This document shows, piece by piece, positions 11,901 through 23,526 of a stretch of 64,000 bases of DNA. Source of the stretch: Tetrapyrgos nigripes (lineage: Eukaryota; Basidiomycota; Agaricomycetes; Agaricales; Campanellaceae); the NCBI GenBank assembly GCA_013368315.1, contig JAACJM010000057.1, forward strand, positions 124,001 to 188,000. The letters are read 5' to 3'. The notes beneath the pieces were generated by a model. That model did not search any database, was not told the origin of the DNA, and saw only the letters and a list, made by a program, of their open reading frames with translations. The stretch's first letter is position 1, and each line of letters begins with the position of its first letter. The position numbers and the translations under genes are program-made.

Positions 11901-14900
11901 TATTGGGAAGCAGAATCTCGAACTCCGGCAAAGTAGTCGCCGGTCCAAGATTAAATCCCTCTGCACAGATAGAGGTTGGAGCTGCTGGAACGTGATTGGG
12001 ATTCAGTAGATCATACAGTCTACCTCTGCCAATGTAAGATTGACGGCTGAGGGAGATTCCCAAGGGTAAAGGTTTAAGGCCTTGGTGTTGGTCAACGACT
12101 CTATGAAACTCGGTGTTAGGGTCCTCGTGATGCTCTGTGTCTAAATTTATATCGTCTGCAGAAACCGAGAATACCCTCCGGCGAGGTGATGGCGATGGCG
12201 ATTGAGAAGGTGATTGAGAAGGTGACTGGTAGGGAAGATTCGCATCATCGGTGGGTAATGGTCCTTGAAGAGTCCGGGCGGACGAATGCAGTCGGGACCT
12301 GATGTGGGTGCGATCGGTAGCGACCGTATGAACGCCAATGTATTTCTTGCGTTCTCGTCGTTCTTTCTCCTTCTGCTTCTTCTTAGCCGCCATTGATACC
12401 TCGATAACTCGGTGATTCTCGGTATCAGAATCCTGAGGGACCTCCTTCGATACATTATGGTATTGGGATGCAGACTTTGGCTTCAATCCTTGCGTTTTGC
12501 GCTCAGATTGCGCAGATTTTCTGAAATTCCTTCTAACCGAAAGAACTGTCTGGTCTCTGTTTCCAATTCGCCGAGCTTCACCAACTGCGACGACAACCTT
12601 GGAGCTGGCAGGACGCTTTCTTGCAGCCCCTGAAGATGACTCTCCATGAGATGTGCTCCTACAGATCAAATGAGAATGTTGCTTAAGAGTTGCGATACGA
12701 ACTGACTGACCGTTTCCTTTTACGAGAAGACCCGCTCTGCTTTCTTGATCTCGTTTTCCTTTCTCCACAGGTGGGGGCTCTGTAGAGCATGTAGTCAATG
12801 AGAGTTTCCTCCATAGCCACGTTATCGTCCTGAAGATACTGATTAATCCTCTCTTCATTGACGTCTCCTTCATCGTCGCTCTCGTCGCCACTATCAGACA
12901 ATTCTATGACTTCGACAGGGATGGATTGTGCTGGAGATGGTGTTCGTCGAAGCGGGTTTTCGGAGTCAGAGAAATGAGAGAGGTCCATGTCGTCTTCTTG
13001 CCATCCAGGAGATCTGCGAGATGAAGTCGAGGGCAAGACTTGGCCTGCTGTGTCATCGTCGTCTGAAGAGTCGTGGTCCCCTCGGATTGCTCGAGGTGAA
13101 GAAGTAACAACCCTTCTGGAACGAGCTTGACCAGGTTGAAGAGGAGCATCGTTTTCCTTCGAATTTCTTTGGCCTTGCAGGCGAGTCTGAGCCTTGAGCC
13201 CATCACCAAGCATCCTTTTCATCATGAACGCTGGGTACATGCGTCCAAGTATTTCCTGCCGTTTCATGTTCTTTTGTTGTACTTTCTCCTTGGCTCTCAA
13301 TCGCTCCTTCTCCCGCTTGCTCAAGCTAGAGGAGACGATCTCTGATGCAGAATCAGATTGAGTCTCTGACTGATTTTCGTCGCTGCTCTGGGGACCAGTC
13401 AAATCGATATCTACATCGCCGTCGGTGACAGGTGGTGCGTTAATGTCAGAAGCGCCGGGAGAGAGCCGCGTGAATTCATCATCCATAATTATACCAGGAT
13501 TTGGGGGAAGGGACATTTCACTCCGACCTGTGGTTGATACCGGTGAAGAAGCCCGCTGAGGAATTGGCGTGGAGACTCTGTGGCTGTCGGATGAGGTGCT
13601 GTGAACTCTAACTCGGTGTGTTGGCGGAACGATGGGAGGGCTGGGCAATGGGTTTGGTGTAGGCGAAGTGGGATCAGGGTGCGTTGTGTTTCGAATTTCC
13701 TGGTTAAGAACGGTCAGCTAAAGAGTAAAGCGCCGTAAAGTACCTGGACTTACTGCGAAAGGAGTCAGTGGGAATGGTTTCACTTTCTTCTGCCGTTGTA
13801 GACGCTCTCGTTCCTTTTGAGCCCGTAGTTTTGCTCTCTCTTCAGCTTTCCACTCTTTCCGGTCCGCAACAATATCTGGCTCTTCCTCAATGTCCATTGA
13901 CTCTAAATCGAAGCTGCTGTTTGCTTGTCGGTCGGGACCAGCCTGCGTTTGATCTTCATCCTCTTGCTGAGTATACGCCCTATCCTGAGACTCCTCCTCT
14001 TCGTACCGGTCTTCTTGATGACGATGACGTTCACGATCTGGACTCCGAACCTTCACTATGGCATCTGGATTATCCTTCAGAGAGCGTTTATACACCTGGG
14101 CATCGAATTTGTAAGGGTTTAACTGGCGAAGCTGACGGGTCCGGAGGCGATATCTATGAGAATGATCGTTCTCGGAGTCCTGGAGGATCTGTGCGACTGA
14201 AGCATCCTCAGATGGCATATCCGTCGGGTCGGATAGATGAGGTACAGAAGTACGAGAAACTGGCGAAAGCGATTGCCGCAGAGGAGACGGGTGAGCTCGT
14301 GACGAAGGTGACGACAAGGGGGATGACTGGAGTAAATTGCCCTCGAATTCGATAGCATCATCTGGTGTATCCAGTATGTCAAGGGGTCTATCTGGAGATC
14401 TTGAGAGAGACACTGGGAATACCTCGGCACTTTCATCAAGTCCCAACTGAGAAGTAGATACAGAATGAGGACGAGGAGGGCCAAAATCCTCAAAATCCAG
14501 CAGATTATCCGCTACATCTTGTGAAATGATACCATCCTGCTGCTCCTGCGGCATCATTGACATTTCAACGTATTGGTCTTCGCTATCGGGTGGAGTGAGA
14601 GAACGAGATGAGGTGGTAAGCATATTGAGAGGGTCCTGAGACAAAAGCGGGGAACTGGGTCTGGGAGATGACAGTTCTGGCAAAGAGACATCTGTCGCAG
14701 GAGGCAATTCCACGTCTACGGACAACAACAACGGGTCCTGCGATGCATCAAAAGGCAGATCTTCTGAATGCAAGTTCTTATCGTCGTTACTGTTGGGTAT
14801 CTCTGATTCGTAGTCGGTAGAATATGGGTCAGAAGAAAAGAGAGAGCTGGCTGGGAGAGAATAAGGGGATGATTTTGAGGGTAGATGGGGAGAAGGGGGC

Positions 14901-15094
14901 AATGATGGTTGCACAAAGTCATTCCAAAACTGATTGGAAAGCGGTTTAATACACTTGAGAGCAATGATGGGACGCGACATTTTGCTCACCTCGGGACGCT
15001 TTCTGCGCAGCTGAGTCTCGTCGACCTCGCCTGCCGCAATGAGTTCGAGAAGTTCCTCGTCGTCAGATGTGATTACAATGTCATCGTCGTCCAT
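8991..15094 (-). CDS. Mus7/Mms22-like DNA repair protein
   Basis: Very large nuclear protein of 1910 residues in eight exons: 13754-15094, 12711-13699, 10359-12658, 10036-10307, 9644-9979, 9380-9590, 9199-9323 and 8991-9149, with consistent phases. The N-terminal half is acidic, Ser/Pro-rich and largely disordered (MDDDDIVITSDDEEL at the start), with basic coiled patches such as KKKQKEKERRERKKY. The C-terminal half is a helical region of about 900 residues that resembles the Mus7/Mms22 family, including VRKLLSLIT and the following LYNRFAAMAV. In yeasts this family works with the Rtt101-Mms1 ubiquitin ligase at damaged replication forks. The assignment rests on overall layout and remembered family features, not on an alignment. 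The start is the first in-frame ATG. Confidence 0.72.
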
Positions 15095-15137
15095 AATGAG
15101 CAAAAGGTGTCACACGTCGATTCAACAGAATGCATCG

Positions 15138-15190
15138 ACATGTGATCGTGACTGTGACAGCGCGTCTGTCATGTGACCATTACTGTGACA
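15138..15190. promoter_or_regulatory. Direct and inverted repeats upstream of the Mus7-like gene
   Basis: CATGTGATCGTGACTGTGACA and CATGTGACCATTACTGTGACA lie head to tail, separated by a few bases. The junction also forms an inverted repeat, TGACAG-CGCGT-CTGTCA. The block starts 44 bp upstream of the ATG of the minus-strand repair gene, so it may be a transcription-factor site cluster. This is inference from position and repetition only. Confidence 0.45.
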
Positions 15191-15951
15191 TTTAATGGCG
15201 CCGGCCTGGGGCCTGAGCCTGGGTGCAGTCGAGGAGAGAAAACAACTCAAAACCGAATATATTACATCGCAGAGAACAACCTAGAAGATGTAGCCAAGCA
15301 GGAACAAACACATGGCCTAGAAAAGCAGCAATATTTCTCTACTTCACACACAGCCTTTAGCCTGTACATCCATATTAGATGAGCGGTGAGTTCTGTCATT
15401 CTTTTGAAGGCCAGCGAGGACTGTTTTCAGTTGGCTTTAGCTCCAGATTTCGCTGATTATCTATCTCACGATCCCTTTTCCTCTGGTCTTCCACCACACG
15501 CAGCGACCTAGCCGAATTCGATTTTCGAGAACGGTAGCGATCCTTAGTGATCGCCTGTTTTTTTTTTTCCAACCAAATGGGGTCCTTTGATGCTGTACAC
15601 TGTTACAAGTCTCATGTGTTCAAGTCTGTTACATGTCCGTCCTCCAGGTGGCGTCGCTCTCACAGACAAATTGCGCTGCTGGAGCGCTCTATTTTCAACT
15701 GTGAAACCACTCCCAGCTCGATAGTCATTATGATTTTCGAGAGCTAGGCGCATGATACCGCAGCGGCCGCTTCCGCAATCTGTCTTGTTCCCATTGGTCT
15801 CCTTACAAAAGTATGCGAAACGCGCTGTTGGGCATTACGACGTATACGGCGACGCACGCGTCCGCTATACGTCAATAAATTTGAGCTTGTACATAAACAA
15901 CAAACTCTTCGCCTTCGCGGTTGTTCTTCTATTCGTCTCTCTTTCCCTACG
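15191..15951. other. Intergenic region between divergent genes
   Basis: Divergent spacer between the Mus7-like gene (-) and the FSH1-type hydrolase (+). No open frame has protein character. It holds a short hairpin followed by an 11-T run at 15537-15568. Confidence 0.5.
15537..15568 (+). terminator. Hairpin plus T-run, possible Pol III-type terminator
   Basis: GCGATC (15537-15542) and GATCGC (15549-15554) form a perfect 6-bp stem with a 6-nt loop. Four bases later comes a run of 11 T. Such a structure could end an RNA polymerase III transcript on the plus strand, but no A-box, B-box or known small RNA could be recognised upstream. Confidence 0.25.
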
Positions 15952-17732
15952 ATGCAGTCCACTGGCAAACGCAGAATCCTTATGCTTCACGGGTACACAG
16001 TTTGTCTCCTGAGCGTTAGATCACGTACGCTAATCTTGTTCTTATTATAGCCATGGACAGTGTGCCTACACCATGAGCCGACTTGTCAGTACTACGCCAG
16101 TTCTTTCGACCTTAACCCACTTTTTGACGCTGTATTGGTTCTAGTTCGCGTCAACAATCAGTGAATGCGACCAGGAAATCGACTTCGGTGCGTCCTCGTA
16201 GTGTCTATGTAGTCAACAAGTTATTGAAAATCATTATCATGTAGTTTTTTTGGATGCACCGACCGCCCTCGTTCCAGTCGACTTCGCCCATGATCATGTA
16301 TCGAGCGCATCCATCGCGGACACTCCTGGACCACTCAAGCCGACTCTCACTCCTGCGTATCCGCCCACTTCTAGGGCCTGGTTTAAGATACAAAATTTCA
16401 CCATTGATCAGGAAACTCTACATCTATCTTTGATGCTGCTGAAGGAAGTATTTCGGGAACATAGATTTGAGGTGTGTGAAAGTCGTTATGCATTAAGTGC
16501 TTCCTACTGACATTGTTCTAAGGCGATTGTAGGGTTCAGGTTGGTCACTTCGTATAGAGTTATTGCAAGTATCTAAGGTTACGCGTGTTGCAGTCAGGGA
16601 GCCGCTATCGCAGAAATGATTGCTGCCATGGTATGTGCGGCTATTGCTTTTATATTATTTTACCGACTGACTTGCGTGCAAGTTGGAACAACCACACCTA
16701 TACCCGGAGTTCTGTGAGAACGGAAAGGCGCCTCATCCACCGTTGTTCGTGTTCTTTTTTCGCGTCTTATTGAATGATCACTTATCCTGATCAGAAAATA
16801 CGTGGTGGCCTGCGCTGGGTTCTTACTCAGAGGACCTTGTACCGAGTGGGGTGCAACAGTCGGTGATACTGTAGAGCTCGACCCTAAATATTTCATTAAT
16901 ACTCCTGTCCTTCACATCTTGGGTCGGACGGACGTGGTTGTTCCTCGTGAAAGATCCGATTTGTTCATGGCACATTCTTTCAATAAAAGAATTGAAGAAC
17001 ATGTAGGAGGTACGTATGACACTTCAATGTTCCTCGAGCGGCAGCTGATTGACATATCCCATCATAGGTCACTTCATACCCACAGCTCCTCGGTGGCGTC
17101 AGTTCTTTATCGATTTTTTCAGGGATCCTTTTGCCGAAATCAAGTCACCTTCCACCTCCCGGAAGAGACAATCATACATGCCACTTCCCAAAGCTGCAAA
17201 TGACACTGTCCTGCCTGCCATGCCCATCGGAGAGACGTTGCCGAGGCCATCGTTCACAGAGGCTCCACCGGTCAAACCAACGAGGCCTACAATTCAAACC
17301 ATTGTCACAAACTTCGATGCTGCTCCCGCCAAAGAACCCACACCTGTCCAAGAACCGACTCGACTTACCACACCGATTGCTTTACAGCGACCAGCTCGCC
17401 CATCTATCGTATCTTTCGCCGTCCCAGCTTCCGCTACATCTTCTAAAGCCTTCACTCCTACATGGACACCCGATTCTCCTTTCGAAGGCCCTCCAACCCC
17501 TTATGTCTCCATGGCAGGAGCTTTCGTCCCTGACCCCGAAGACGATGATATATCCACCCCCGAATCAGCGCAATTATCCGATAGGACAACGCCAAGCGAT
17601 TCCTTCGAACAACAAACGGAGCCCGAGACTTCGCTTGATGTCAAGAACTATTCGGTGGCCGGAAGGATTTACCAGGGCCTTCTTGTCGCCGCCGGTTTTG
17701 GGCGGAGTTTCTTGAGGGCGCCCATTCCATGA
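15952..17732 (+). CDS. FSH1-family serine hydrolase with Pro/Thr-rich C-terminal extension
   Basis: Alpha/beta hydrolase of the FSH1 (family of serine hydrolases) type, 445 residues, nine exons: 15952-15992, 16051-16084, 16145-16187, 16245-16471, 16523-16539, 16594-16630, 16683-16741, 16795-17009 and 17068-17732. The N-terminal strand with the HG motif reads ILMLHGHGQ, and FVFLDAP follows. The nucleophile elbow GFSQGAA has Ser121, the acid is Asp199 in LGRTDVVVP and the base is His226 in GGHFIP, so the catalytic triad is complete. The fifth exon is 17 nt and encodes most of the nucleophile elbow. About 200 residues after the hydrolase domain are rich in Pro, Thr and Ser; most FSH1 proteins end soon after the catalytic His. 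The natural substrate is unknown; esterase or thioesterase activity is likely for the family. Confidence 0.88.
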
Positions 17733-18975
17733 ACGTTTATCTGCTAACAACGGACAGCATCTTGCTGCACTCTATTCGTCCACGATGTATCGTTGATACC
17801 ACTATCTCCTCATTCACTATCATTCTGCTCCTAGACGCCATTCTCTCCTTGTATAACACCACCTTTCTTCATTTGCTGTCTTGCATACTAATTTTTTGCA
17901 TCGCATATTAGGATATCTTATCAGTTATGTCACTGTTTGTTGGTCTCGACACTTCACTGTATTACCACTACTACTGGCAATATTCATAGAAGCTTTCAAG
18001 TTCATCATTGCTCCTCGACACGGTTTGCATCTCCGCGATTAGTATTATGCAACGCGCACTTGCATGTTGGTGGGGTAAGAGTGCGACTACGGCAACCTGC
18101 TGCGACCTGTCTATGCATGCGCATTGATGATCCGCTTTAGATCAAATCATTTATCCGCGGCAAGGCCTTGCACGTTGGATTGCAAGAAATGTAAGCTTGG
18201 ACGAGTGTGCTTCAGCATTGCAGATGCTCCTAAATTTGATGTCTGTTTGAAGCTGAAAGTATGGTTTGAAACGAATTTTTCAACTTGTCAACCGTCAGCG
18301 CGTCAGCCTTCAGGGCTGTGACTCCCGACTATGACCATTTGGAGAGGCATAGTTTTTCTCACAATGCAGGACAACCTTTCTATTCGCCGAGTCATCCGCT
18401 ATTTCACGCTTCCAAGGCCTGTAACATCGGTGCTGAGGCTCATCCGCTCTCCAAGGAGTAAAACCGACAAAGAAGTTCAAAGAAATCGGTTCACGGCACC
18501 ACACTAGCCGGAAGGTGATCTCTAGTAGCAGCCATTTTGAATTTTTACTCCGCGGTCTAACGGACAGGACTGATATAGTAATAATATGTACTTGGTCGAG
18601 TCCCCCGATTACCCAGACAGCGACGGTTATAAGTCCATAGAGGCAAAGTTGTATGATAGCACTTAGACGGCGGGGATATGTTTAGATGATCAGAAGGACG
18701 CTAATCACGGAACAACCCTGCAGATATTTCATGTGGTGATCGTCTATCAAAACGGATTCAAAAACATACTCTATAGTATAGGCTAGTATAGAGTAGGACT
18801 CGACATCATCGTATCATTTCATCAAAGGGCCCTGGCGGATTGGTCGGAACGCTCTAAATCTAGTGGCAAGAGGCTGTTCGATTCTTCTTATAAGATCACC
18901 CTCACGTCCACTCATTTTTTTCGTTCTGGTTCTCCCTTTATTCATAGACTTCCAACTGCTCCCATTCTCTTGACG
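17733..18975. other. Gene-free interval
   Basis: No convincing coding region on either strand. It contains an inverted repeat at 18768-18795. The last 100 bases are pyrimidine-rich leader sequence of the zinc-finger gene. Confidence 0.5.
18768..18795. repeat. Short inverted repeat
   Basis: TACTCTATA (18768-18776) and TATAGAGTA (18787-18795) are perfect inverted repeats around a 10-nt spacer. The role is unknown. Confidence 0.6.
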
Positions 18976-20186
18976 ATGTCCCATATTTTCACTCTTGATG
19001 ACCTTGCACGCTCGAAAGTATGCTTGGAGTTTGTCAACCAAGAGCAGCCTCCCAGCATCTTCTGGAAGCCTCGTTCTCAACCAATACCAGTCAATTCCTC
19101 AACTAGCTCCTTGTCGATTAGAGTCAACCAGACATTCGTGAATGGTCGGCCTTCACTCACGATATTTTTAATTCACGACCCCGAATCCATAGACCGCGCC
19201 CATCAAGTGAGTCCAACGCTAGCATCCACTTTCCCAGCCTAACTTTGCACCACAGACGCCGCAGGATGTCTTCGAGCCCACAAATGCGGAAACCCCTCTG
19301 GTTATCGCTGACAACCGTCTCTATCCACAGGAAAGCCTGCCGTCGGAACCTGGTTCGTAAATGTGCTCTATATCCGAGCATTTCGGCTGACATAGATATG
19401 TAGATCACAATACTCACAATACTGGCAATCTCCCTCTTTATCCAAGTGCTACCACTCCCAATAACCTCGGCTACGGTTACCCCTCACCTTATTCCAATGA
19501 GCATTGGGCCGACGCACCTTCTCGCTCAGAGCCCCAGTCGCGCGATTCTCCTGCCTCTACTCCTTGTGAGCATTATCTCCTTATTCGGTTTCAAATGTTT
19601 CTCAACGTCAATTGTGTCAGACACGCAAATGCAATCTCTAGCCTTAAACAACGACGAAAACAACTCTGCCCTTTTCTCCTCCCTTTCTTCTTTCGACATG
19701 TTCTTTGGCGGCTGCGAACCTTCTCCCGAATGGCCGGAATCCTCATCCACTACTGGTAGTCCACATACTTCTCTGCGCGAGTTTGGCTCCGACGCTTGGT
19801 CAGACCAGTCCGAGTCACCACCTGGGGATTCCTCAAACCTAAACGTCAAGGAACCCGTCGGTGTTAGTCGGTCACGTTCGGCAGGCAGGGTCAGTCGGCG
19901 CAGTTCTGGGTATGTTTCCGGCGGTGTTCAGCCCCGGACGAATGCTGCAAACAAGAAGAAACGAGTTCAGTGCTCTCTGTGTGACGAGACCTTCTCCAGG
20001 AGGCATGATATGATGAGACATGAAGTCAGTGTTGTCTATATGACCTGCTCGGCGTCTACTAACCGCTCTATTCTTCAGGCATCTCAACATGGCAAAGTGC
20101 AACAGTGGACGTGTGAAATGTGCCGGCGTTTCTTCTCAAGCGAAGCCATGCTCACTGTGCACAAGTGTCCCGCTTTACGTTCATGA
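18976..20186 (+). CDS. Two-finger C2H2-type zinc-finger protein
   Basis: Putative DNA-binding regulator of 333 residues, five exons: 18976-19206, 19256-19352, 19404-19565, 19621-20024 and 20079-20186. The N-terminal two thirds are Ser/Pro/Asn-rich and look disordered, with an acidic stretch that could activate transcription. Near residue 260-280 comes a basic lead-in (NKKKRVQ). Finger 1 (CSLCDETFSRRHDMMRHE, second ligand His a few residues on) is at about 280-302 and is interrupted by the last intron after the first zinc-binding His. Finger 2 (CEMCRRFFSSEAMLTVHKC) at about 307-326 ends in His and Cys, so it is a C2HC variant. Splitting a finger over an intron and ending with a degenerate finger are seen in fungal Krox-type regulators. 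Target genes are unknown. Confidence 0.8.
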
Positions 20187-23100
20187 GCGCCTTATTTACC
20201 CGAAACTTCGAGCATACCGCGGCTGGGATCAGGGATCGATACCGTTCGATTGGCGCTGGCCGTTTGAGCTCGACGAGTCTGCACCTTGGCATCAACGACT
20301 GTTGGCACCTGTCTTGCGCCCAAAGTCGCTCACTCCTCAGGGTCCCGCGGGACTCTATCCCTTCGACATCTTGTGTATGGTCAACTTCTCTATGTAACTC
20401 TATTCAACATCCTCTTGGGCCTCGGGTTATGACCTTACGCAAATATACATGCTATTTTGTCCCTTTATGTATCCATTCTACTACCTGCATATTGGGAAGG
20501 TACCAGCAACAAGTACATTAATCTTTTACATATTTAATAACTTATCACTCAGCTGTATAGATATCGCAATACCCTTACACTTGTAGACTATGTAGGAAGT
20601 AGTATTATTTTGCTTCATTCATCTCAAACTGGAATTCTCTAGAGTCGAGCTTCAGGCTGATGCTTACTCCTTACAATTGTGAGCGCAAACAACCCAAGTA
20701 TAGTCGTTAACCTACATACAGGAACAGCCACGAACTGATATGAAAACTCAGCCGTTGACAAAGACAGCTATCTATGTATCAAAAACGTAAAGAGATAAGT
20801 GTAGCAGCCACTGCTACATGGATAATGATACATACATTCTTGGCCTTCTTCCTAGGCCTGTGTACATAGTTAACGTTAGGATTAGTAGCTAGAGCATCCG
20901 TGCAAAGAGAGATCGGCGCTTTCTTTTTAAAGACCGGACTGTTCTGGCCCGTCAGGCCTTCAGGAACCGACCCGGTTCTCGTGTAATTGCGATGGTCGGA
21001 AATAGATAGGAGCTTGTTTGACTATGCCGGTAAAGATCATGAGTTGCAGTCGACGACTCGACGCGCATCCAGTCAAGGGATGATGTCACCTGCTCTGAAA
21101 GCGGGACTGTAGCCAAGGGCTTGGTTTCCAGTACGGAGCCGCCTATTGAATGGCGGAATGGGTGAGAAGGAATGGTGTGCGTAGTACTATTAATATTCTA
21201 GTCTCCTAGAAAGCGTAGCTCTTGCGTTTAGCTCAGGCTACTACGTGTAGCTGTACAATATAGAGGACTAAATCGCCATCCCCGTATGTACGGTCTTAAC
21301 AATCATAGTTATACGTTAGTCACCCGCGTATAAATAAGTAGCAAACCGTTTGTCCAGACCCCATACTGCGGGAAGAGTATCTACAAATGACGAAAGAGTT
21401 TGTAAACAAGGCACGAACTCCGAAGACCGCTCACTTATCAAGTTATTCATAGTGTAGTTTCCCCTTCTTATGCAAGACCGACGGCTTCAACAAGTTCATG
21501 GACTTTGGACGGTCCAGTCAATCAAAACGATAATTAGAAGTTTCTTTTTTTTTTTCTTTTTTTTTTTTTTTGGGAGGAGCGCTTTTTTTGTGGTTTGTTA
21601 AGTCAATTGCAAAAGCCACGACAGGCAATAATGGCTACCCACTCAAGCCGCGCGATAGGTGCAAGGGAAGTTGATCTTGCTCGATGTAGCATACTTATCA
21701 GCCGACGGGTGCTAACTTGTCCTGTCAATGAACCCATTTCTTTTCCGAGAGATAAGCCTTAACTCTGGTTGAAACACCATGATCATTATCCTACACCTAT
21801 AAGCATTGCACCATCACGATCAATTATAATGCTACAAGCTGATGTGCATGCGTCAAATCATTCGTTACCGACACGGGTCAGTAGTGATTACTTGGAGGGG
21901 CGAGACAACAAAAGCAGCCTCAGCGGCAACGTTGATGAGAAGGCAGCAATGATATGGTGAAAGGAGGCCAAGCCCTTTGCAGTGTCAAGCAGCCAGCTTG
22001 TCGGCTTCAATTTGAACTCGTCGACAAGTCCACGGAAACTGATGTTGCTATAGAGCAAGTGAGCAGCTTGCCTAAAAAAGCGACGCCACGGGGTCTCACA
22101 GGTTAAGTAATTCACTGCAAGCGATGATCTTGGAGTCAGCGAATACGTGCCTGGCAATAAGCGCTCACGCATGACTCTCTGAGCTCCAGCCCGACGATGA
22201 TGCTCACAGCTCGCGGTCGGTGAAACGCAGTTACATCGCTGAAAAAAACGGCCACGGCTAATTGAAGGCTGAAAATCTCGAAGCCTGAATGAAAGAAAAT
22301 CAGTTGATTATCAAGCACACGTGCTTGTATGACTTGCACTGGCAGGACGAAAGATCCGGATCTTTAGGCTAGTGTGTGTAGGATTTGCGAGGCATCAAAA
22401 TGTCAATCATGGCGTCGGTTAAGAGGAAAGTGTACACAACTGTACACATCCTGGACCGCCAAGTCAGCGCCACTGGGCAAAAAAATCAAATTAATTTGGG
22501 GTAGTAACACTGGGTCAGTACTCCAAGCTCTTCCAAACTTTGCTGTGTATGCATACGAACGTATTTACAACTTGTATTAAGCAGCTACAAACATACACGA
22601 TAGTCAACCTATTCCTACGTTTTTGTGTGGCACAGTAGTTGTGTCTGTTCGCCAAACGAGCTTTGCTGTGATATCAGAAAGATCAGAGGGCGTAAGAAAA
22701 AGTCAAGGTAATTTGAAAATGAGGATGGGGGTAGGGATGGGAGATGGAGACGGGGGATAGGCAAGATGATCGTAACGGGGCGTAAATCCTCGATGAACAG
22801 CCCAGAGTCGACTGCAGCGTGGTCAAGAGAATTGGTCGTGGTGGTATTTTGTACAAAAGGGATACAGACATTCGACACGAAAAAATTTGATCAATGGATG
22901 GATGGTAAGTGAGGATGGCGCAAGGATGGGGAGAAATGGAACGGAAATCAGGAAACAGGTGATTTAGGTGGAGCAATGGGTGAAGATGTTGACGAAGAGA
23001 GCCCAAACGCGATATAATGATGGGATGGTTGAATGGAAGGATTGGGTGTGACGAACAATTTTATGTACAAACACGCAGATCATGCGAGGCCATGTGCGAA

Positions 23101-23526
23101 CCACGAGGAAATCAGGAATACAAACAAAGTGAATATGGCAATCTTGTTTATCACAAGGGGAGGGATAAACGGGTGATTTGTTTGGGGAAACAGGACGATC
23201 AACGGATAAATGACACCATCGGCAGAAAACAATGGTGAACCAGGAAACGGGGAGACATTGGGGGCAATGGGGGAATATACACAGCAAGGCAATAGGGAAT
23301 AGCAGACAGCGCTTGACAACAGCAAGCGCAGTGAAAACGAAAATCGTATACGAATAGTACGCGCAAAGCCAGAAAGCAAATGGAGATGCGGAACTAGGTG
23401 GATGGATGCCAGTAATAAAATAGGGTGAATGATGAATCTTCCGCCGAGAGTTGAAATACTTGGTGTGGATGCAAAAGAAAAAAAAATGCAGACGTGTTCG
23501 TCGACAGGGGAAGACGACACGATCAA
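20187..23526. other. Gene-free interval of about 3.3 kb
   Basis: I see no gene that I can support. A T-rich tract (21541-21571) is the only obvious low-complexity element. The part near 22600-23526 is probably trailer sequence of the minus-strand AT-hook gene. I found no rRNA, tRNA B-box or transposon ends. Confidence 0.5.

Noticed and set aside
21541..21571. T-rich tract as a transposon tail
   Set aside because: No target-site duplication or element body was recognised next to it.
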